Shown here piece after piece: positions 63,200 through 64,000 of a DNA stretch of 64,000 nucleotides (position 1 is its first letter; each line of letters begins with the position of its first letter). The position numbers and the translations under genes are program-made. Location of the stretch: NCBI RefSeq assembly GCF_018613875.1, contig NZ_JAGGPJ010000029.1:1-64000 (forward strand). Direction: 5' to 3'. Origin of the DNA: Arthrobacter sp. ISL-28 (GTDB taxonomy: Bacteria > Actinomycetota > Actinomycetes > Actinomycetales > Micrococcaceae). The notes beneath the pieces were generated by a model that was given only the letters and a program-made list of their open reading frames with translations, was not told where the DNA came from and searched no databases.

Positions 63200-63470
63200 C
63201 AACGTCCTCGACGGGCAGGTGGTCGACACCCGCGCGGACACTCAAGGCTGGAGCGCCACAGTCTCCCTCACTCCTTTCACCGGTGCCGACACTGAAACCG
63301 TGATCCCGGCCTCCGCCGCCACCTAGACCCCGGCCGCAGCGGACGAGACCGGAACATCCAACGTGACCGCCGCCGGCGCGCAGGACCCGTCCGCGGCCAG
63401 AACGGTGCAGACAGCGGGAGGGGTCAACGGCAACAACACCGCCACCTGCCGCCACCTGGGACCCCAGGGA
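63200..63470 (+). pseudogene. Remnant of a WxL-like surface protein
   Basis: The plus-strand reading DTRADTQGWSATVSLTPFTGADTETVIPASAAT, followed after a stop by ETGTSNVTAAGAQDPSAARTVQTAGGVNGNNTATW, resembles WxL-domain cell-surface proteins of actinobacteria. It has an in-frame stop and no start. Confidence 0.5.
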
Positions 63471-63759
63471 ACAAGGACGGCATCATGGCGTTCACGAAAG
63501 ACGGCGCCAGATACCGGCTGAGTTACAACGTCCGCTGAGCCAAACGCCGGCAAGAAGTACCGCGCCACCGCTCCGGACTTGCAGGACTTCTTTCCCCGCC
63601 CGCAACTTCCTTCCTCCGCATTTGTCCCGGATTGGCCATGACGGATCCTCGCTCGGTCCCCAGTAACCCCATACCCTCTTACCTGACCGGGGAAGCTGGA
63701 GCTTCCCGTAGCCTCAACGCGCCCTGTTGCGGAGCTGACGCGCACGGTATGTTGCTCGA
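63471..63759. other. Intergenic region with palindrome before the NADH dehydrogenase gene
   Basis: No gene. GGGAAGCT-GG-AGCTTCCC at 63690-63707 is an 8-bp inverted repeat 53 bp upstream of the next start, a possible operator. An end of coding-like sequence (YRLSYNVR-stop) lies near 63540. Confidence 0.4.
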
Positions 63760-64000
63760 ATGGACGATACATATCAGGTCATCGTGGTTGGCGGCGGGTT
63801 TGCCGGCATGACCGCGGCCGAGGAGCTCGGCCGCAAGGGTATTCGGGCACTCCTGATCGACGTGAACAATTACCACCAGTTCCAGCCCCTTCTGTACCAG
63901 GTGGCGGCGTCGCAGATCGGCGTGTCTGCGGTGGCTCGGCCTCTTCGTTCCGTGTTCCGCGGCATCAAAGGCGTGCGTGTCCTCACGGCGAAGGTGACGG
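63760..64000 (+). CDS. NAD(P)H dehydrogenase type II-like FAD oxidoreductase, N-terminal part
   Basis: The reading from the ATG at 63760 runs off the window edge after 80 residues: MDDTYQVIVVGGGFAGMTAAEEL with the FAD-binding GGGFAG at 11-16, then NNYHQFQPLLYQVAASQIGVSAVARPLR. This HxFQPLLYQVA block is the hallmark of NDH-2 and its relatives, which pass electrons from NADH to quinone at the membrane. No strong ribosome-binding site is seen. Confidence 0.85.
   Translation, partial: MDDTYQVIVVGGGFAGMTAAEELGRKGIRALLIDVNNYHQFQPLLYQVAASQIGVSAVARPLRSVFRGIKGVRVLTAKVT

Noticed and set aside
1..64000. CRISPR array, rRNA, intact insertion sequence, prophage or known defence system
   Set aside because: No regular spaced repeats, rRNA sequence, complete transposase or phage structural gene was found. 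The DUF1016 nuclease and IS3 pieces are only remnants.

Overview
The window is high-GC DNA with actinobacterial gene style: Shine-Dalgarno-preceded ATG/GTG starts, twin-arginine and lipoprotein binding proteins, and many LacI, DeoR, PucR, MarR, TetR and SARP regulators. Gene content and protein style fit Arthrobacter, Pseudarthrobacter or Paenarthrobacter; this is an inference, as no rRNA or marker gene is present.

Region 1 (1-11.7 kb, almost all minus strand) is an intact sugar-use locus. It has a cut ribulokinase-like kinase, a nitrilase-fold amidohydrolase, a LacI regulator, a gluconate-2-dehydrogenase-type pair (subunit 3 plus GMC flavoprotein), an aldose dehydrogenase-like aldo/keto reductase, and a ribose-type ABC importer (permease, double ATPase, binding lipoprotein). 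A second LacI gene diverges from the importer. LacI-type palindromes with the core TTAGCGCTAA lie in front of several of these units, so they probably form one regulon.

Region 2 (11.8-24.3 kb) is a second intact catabolic locus. It holds an SDR, a cytoplasmic BNR/sialidase-fold protein, an HpcH/HpaI aldolase, an aldo/keto reductase and a five-gene peptide/oligosaccharide-type ABC importer on the minus strand. Diverging from these are a single-chain fusion of a four-carbon acid-sugar kinase (DUF1537) with a PdxA-type dehydrogenase, and a DeoR regulator. A 17-bp palindrome in the divergent promoter has a near copy inside the kinase coding region. The set predicts uptake of a glycoside or acid sugar, its cleavage, and conversion of a C4 acid to dihydroxyacetone phosphate.

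Region 3 (24.3-41 kb) is mixed. It has a secreted GH16-like hydrolase, a dead aldehyde dehydrogenase, an MBL-fold hydrolase behind a hairpin-rich leader, and a PucR-linked cluster (polar amino-acid ABC importer with a frameshifted permease, class-I glutamine-amidotransferase-like hydrolase, PLP decarboxylase). Then come a broken cupin and a broken carboxymuconolactone decarboxylase-like gene, two aldo/keto reductases, an XRE regulator with an NAD-binding protein, and a scrap of glycogen-debranching enzyme.

Region 4 (40.8-45.3 kb) is an aromatic-hydroxylation unit: MarR regulator, phenol/3-hydroxybenzoate-type FAD monooxygenase, MHS-family transporter and a strong terminator.

Region 5 (45.3-64 kb) is accessory and decayed. 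It has two orphan secreted proteins around an IS3-type scrap, DoxX, an LLM flavin oxidoreductase with a divergent TetR, and a SARP regulator divergent from a 1-Cys peroxiredoxin. Many frameshifted or truncated genes follow (sulfite-oxidase type, alpha/beta hydrolase, DUF1016 nuclease, MBL-rhodanese, DsrE, UvrA tail, HpcH aldolase, WxL-like). Among them is a probable persulfide-response island: MFS, MBL-rhodanese, OsmC, DsrE, ArsR-rhodanese and a membrane protein, with three copies of a 16-bp operator. The window ends inside a type-II NADH-dehydrogenase-like gene.

The first 24 kb contains no broken gene, while the last 38 kb contains about fifteen. That points to a decaying accessory region or, in part, to base-level assembly errors.
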